From: Treponema sp.
Lineage (GTDB): Bacteria > Spirochaetota > Spirochaetia > Treponematales > Treponemataceae
Reading direction: 5' to 3'
DNA length: 7,952 nucleotides
Assembly: GCA_016282455.1 (NCBI GenBank)
Contig: JAEEKM010000230.1
Coordinates: forward strand, 1-7,952
The translations under genes were made by a program, and so were the position numbers. Within the stretch, counting starts at the first letter, position 1. Each line of letters begins with the position of its first letter. Shown here in pieces: positions 6,901 through 7,952 of this stretch. The notes beneath the pieces are model-generated. The model had not been told where the DNA came from. It saw only the letters and a list, made by a program, of their open reading frames with translations, and did no database searches.

Positions 6901-7121
6901 CTGACTGTGATTATTCAGAATGCAAGGACTGGACTGCTTCTGACTGGGAATATTTCATAAAACATACAGGCGATACATATCTTTCATTTTCAGAAAGCGA
7001 CCACAATCCTAAACGCTATTCTATTCCTGTGGAGGAAATTGAAGAAGGCGAGTGTTATGTGGTAATTGCACACTTTGCAGATAATCACACAGAAATGAGC
7101 GAAGTAATGATTATGAATTAA
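3963..7121 (+). CDS. Large lipoprotein with Ig-like/beta-rich domains, function unknown
   Basis: I do not recognise a specific function. The 1052 residues start with a lipoprotein signal peptide (MKKHFELFKK, hydrophobic run, LTSC with Cys at 27), so it is probably anchored to a membrane by lipid. A possible GTG start at 3945 falls inside the candidate -10 box, so 3963 is preferred. Residues about 52-100 (TLVVQSESSYGSF..., VKAGYATDLQFTV) resemble the short beta repeats of the InlB-B or 'bacterial repeat' type. Residues about 149-275 (LPAVTGFLPDSRELQFANVP, IYFNMPV) look like an SbsA-type Ig-like domain. The remainder is rich in Thr, Ser, Asp and aromatic residues and looks like further beta-sandwich modules (for example YDKSGNSRIG near 845-855), without catalytic motifs I can name. 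There is no C-terminal beta-barrel or further membrane segment. A surface or periplasmic binding or structural role is an inference from this architecture. Confidence 0.85.
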   Translation: MKKHFELFKKTLILLVVLLFISALTSCSNFLESGTFLGQLKKDIDYANAPECTLVVQSESSYGSFLVSGSIKVKAGYATDLQFTVNKEEYYFKGLEAVSSADNEVSRNAFVDFTTDSSGSDESKGIYKINVKLLKACTDILIRPVCVRLPAVTGFLPDSRELQFANVPLEIYFNMPVTESVNQTAIISALNIKSFGEDVSDYFELPEFNESGTSLVIMPKTEAEYPGQSLQSFVSSLQNPSLSSITLSFNPDVTIEKEEVTFPLKSDTFTVRYKADTDTTAPEKLDFFVTRHELSLATAASLAMKEKFIQGNLNLFPSTEDEKNKIRQNRTSGTIYIYGQYRAQSGIKNIRVTEQRTNDTSGLSLNDETLLTVYNKNSDNIEFSTIEGDTYFCIKHTIRQGDETDRNDGAFLMNVTALSAAGVAAETKTFTAIKKSVLDIRLEKEWFGIENGENFYTYRNESDFNESDFLMDLRSLRIWIEPLYDVVGNLYGPVTFEPESLLWEYEYTDRNNTKRKEMNYIYDDSGNSEGLHLPLDVDSISGINFVLNFYDDLGNTKKYEVTIPSERDYSYIAERSENTVSVTSFYGLRAQTTTFILVKAYPDGSKKIKRYLNLNDVSFEENCSFYVSFLDYDGINEIYTELLPLEINVPETTVSVPQVTLKNSDETNLPLEFVKSGNEGILTGTIYLAEESWNTFDSIYAELILPYASPSTLLFEKNKAQASFECAGNLLFMEDWTFTVYGVKNHLKSEGVLVNVPKLTDTLKYDAYAPYGNFSGFVSEDYYAFEITDTSYSSSGPDYGLVYIRGLEKEYRADENNGFLAKIPVWDIWKADSKGEVLFNYFVYDKSGNSRIGRVNKRIFAPAVSGVKKNNAQWKVNFLEAPTNVLRQTTDVYALDENGKWTKTGENSSTVIDLPENSVVKIVYHYRYRVDQPECFSAPFFFYTGSPSSGLYDLLWKTGTSSSYVAVQSDAPVFVHTLITDCDYSECKDWTASDWEYFIKHTGDTYLSFSESDHNPKRYSIPVEEIEEGECYVVIAHFADNHTEMSEVMIMN

Positions 7122-7131
7122 TAAATGCTTC

Positions 7132-7160
7132 TTGTGAGAGAAAATAAAAAATGCTATAAT
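7132..7160 (+). promoter_or_regulatory. Promoter of the TPR lipoprotein gene
   Basis: TTGTGA (7132-7137), a 17-base spacer, then a perfect TATAAT (7155-7160) with an extended TG at 7152-7153. The -10 box ends only 7 bases before the ATG at 7168, so the mRNA should begin at or next to the start codon. This is the best consensus promoter in the window. Confidence 0.75.
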
Positions 7161-7167
7161 GCCCCTC

Positions 7168-7584
7168 ATGAAAAAGACATCATTTATAAGCTGTATTTTA
7201 GTTTCTGCCCTTATGGCTTTTGGCATTCTTTCTGTTTCCTGTAAATCAACCCCGGTGGAAGTTCCCTATGATGCAAGTGAACTTGAGATAATTCAGCTTG
7301 CCCAGACTGCCTATGATTCAGGCGACCAGAAACTTGCCGTTGAGTATTATTCCATGCTCTTAACCCGCTTTGGAATGGATACAGCCACTTACATTGAAGG
7401 CCGCTACGAAATTGCCCACATATACGTAAAGCAGAAAAAGTATGATCTTGCCGCTCCCATGCTCGAAGAGATTATTGCAATCTACGAAAGCAGTGCCCCA
7501 GGTACACTCCCCGGAGCCTACCGCAAGCTTGCCCTTTCTGACTACCAGAAGATTCCGGAAGATAAACGCCAGTCAAGTAAATAG
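7168..7584 (+). CDS. Small TPR-type lipoprotein
   Basis: A predicted lipoprotein of 138 residues. The signal peptide (MKKTSF, hydrophobic core, SVSC with Cys at 25) is followed by helices of tetratricopeptide style: ELEIIQLAQTAYDSGDQKLA at about 37-56 and a second unit around YIEGRYEIAHIYVKQKKYDLA (79-99) ending in MLEEIIAIY. TPR units usually mediate protein-protein contacts, so a periplasmic adaptor or assembly role is plausible, but no partner is evident. An in-frame ATG at 7159 lies inside the TATAAT box and could not be on a transcript from that promoter, so 7168 is the start. No Shine-Dalgarno sequence is present. No terminator is seen before trxA, so read-through into trxA is possible. 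Confidence 0.88.
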   Translation: MKKTSFISCILVSALMAFGILSVSCKSTPVEVPYDASELEIIQLAQTAYDSGDQKLAVEYYSMLLTRFGMDTATYIEGRYEIAHIYVKQKKYDLAAPMLEEIIAIYESSAPGTLPGAYRKLALSDYQKIPEDKRQSSK

Positions 7585-7644
7585 TAATTTTCTGCAGAAT
7601 CTATAAAAATTGCAAAAAATTATATGGTATACAACTGATTTTTC

Positions 7645-7673
7645 TTGCCAAAGGATTTCTTTTGCATTATCTT
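7645..7673 (+). promoter_or_regulatory. Candidate trxA promoter
   Basis: TTGCCA (7645-7650), a 17-base spacer and TATCTT (7668-7673). Each box matches the consensus at four or five positions. The predicted start is near 7680, giving a leader of about 33 bases. Confidence 0.45.
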
Positions 7674-7683
7674 AAAAGTGTAA

Positions 7684-7701
7684 GCCAAGAAAACAGTTGG
7701 C
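7684..7701 (+). promoter_or_regulatory. Small hairpin in the trxA leader
   Basis: GCCAA (7684-7688) and TTGGC (7697-7701) form a five-base stem with an 8-base loop, ending two bases before the GGAGG. If transcription starts near 7680, the hairpin lies almost at the 5' end of the mRNA. The stem is short, so chance is possible. Confidence 0.3.
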
Positions 7702-7703
7702 AT

Positions 7704-7708
7704 GGAGG
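7704..7708 (+). promoter_or_regulatory. Ribosome binding site of trxA
   Basis: GGAGG ends 5 bases before the ATG at 7714. It overlaps an in-frame ATG at 7702, which therefore is unlikely to be the start. The site contrasts with the three lipoprotein genes, which have none. Confidence 0.8.
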
Positions 7709-7713
7709 ATATT

Positions 7714-7952
7714 ATGGCAATCGAACTGACAAAGGACAATTTCAAAGCAGAAGTATTGGACAGCACAATTCCTGTTCTTGTAGATTTCTGGGCACCCTGG
7801 TGTGGTCCCTGCAAAATGATGGGTCCTGTTGTAGAAGAACTTTCTACTGAACTTGCCGGTAAAGTAAAAGTATGCAAGGTAAACGTTGACGACAACGAAA
7901 ATCTTGCCGGTAATTATGATGTAATGAGCATTCCTTCTTTCTTTGTTTTTAA
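7714..7952 (+). CDS. trxA: Thioredoxin (partial, right edge)
   Basis: Cytoplasmic disulfide reductase that passes electrons from thioredoxin reductase to target proteins. The active site WCGPC is at residues 29-33, within the family pattern VLVDFWAPWCGPCK. The conserved cis-proline follows in SIPSFFVF (Pro74). Family members usually read SIPT here with LLLF or similar after it, so the Ser-Phe-Phe variant is a mild difference. Seventy-nine complete codons are present, and about 25 C-terminal residues lie beyond the window if it has the usual length of about 105. The start is fixed by the GGAGG at 7704 and by alignment with the family. It follows the TPR lipoprotein gene by 129 bases and probably has its own promoter. 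Confidence 0.97.
   Translation, partial: MAIELTKDNFKAEVLDSTIPVLVDFWAPWCGPCKMMGPVVEELSTELAGKVKVCKVNVDDNENLAGNYDVMSIPSFFVF

Noticed and set aside
7585..7640. A possible terminator after the TPR lipoprotein gene
   Set aside because: The stretch is A/T-rich but shows no stem followed by a T run.

Overview
The window most resembles a Treponema-like spirochaete chromosome. All six protein genes lie on the + strand. Three of them begin with lipoprotein signal peptides whose cysteine follows a relaxed lipobox (FFSC, LTSC, SVSC), as is common in spirochaetes, and the DNA leans to AT. The genus is inferred from this style, not proven.

Layout: (1) 4-2163, a class A penicillin-binding protein of the PBP1C type, whose true start may lie off the left edge. 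(2) 2164-2750, a 587-base gap without a convincing protein gene. It holds two large and different imperfect palindromes (2222-2394 and 2484-2604), followed by two candidate promoters. (3) 2751-2963, rpsU (ribosomal protein S21), closed by a clear rho-independent terminator. (4) 3042-3896, a small lipoprotein with a phosphodiester glycosidase (NAGPA-like) domain. (5) 3963-7121, a lipoprotein of about 1050 residues with Ig-like/beta-rich domains and unknown function. (6) 7168-7584, a short TPR-type lipoprotein. (7) 7714 to the right edge, thioredoxin (trxA), cut off after 79 codons.

The theme is the cell envelope (peptidoglycan synthesis plus three lipoproteins), interrupted by two housekeeping genes. 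The genes do not look like one operon. rpsU has its own promoter and terminator, and each later gene has at least a candidate -10 box of its own. The three lipoprotein genes share an odd start: a -10-like hexamer sits only 6-8 bases before the ATG and there is no Shine-Dalgarno sequence, which suggests leaderless mRNAs. rpsU and trxA instead have ordinary ribosome binding sites. The best places for something undescribed are the two palindromic elements between the PBP gene and rpsU, and the shared leaderless layout of the lipoprotein genes.
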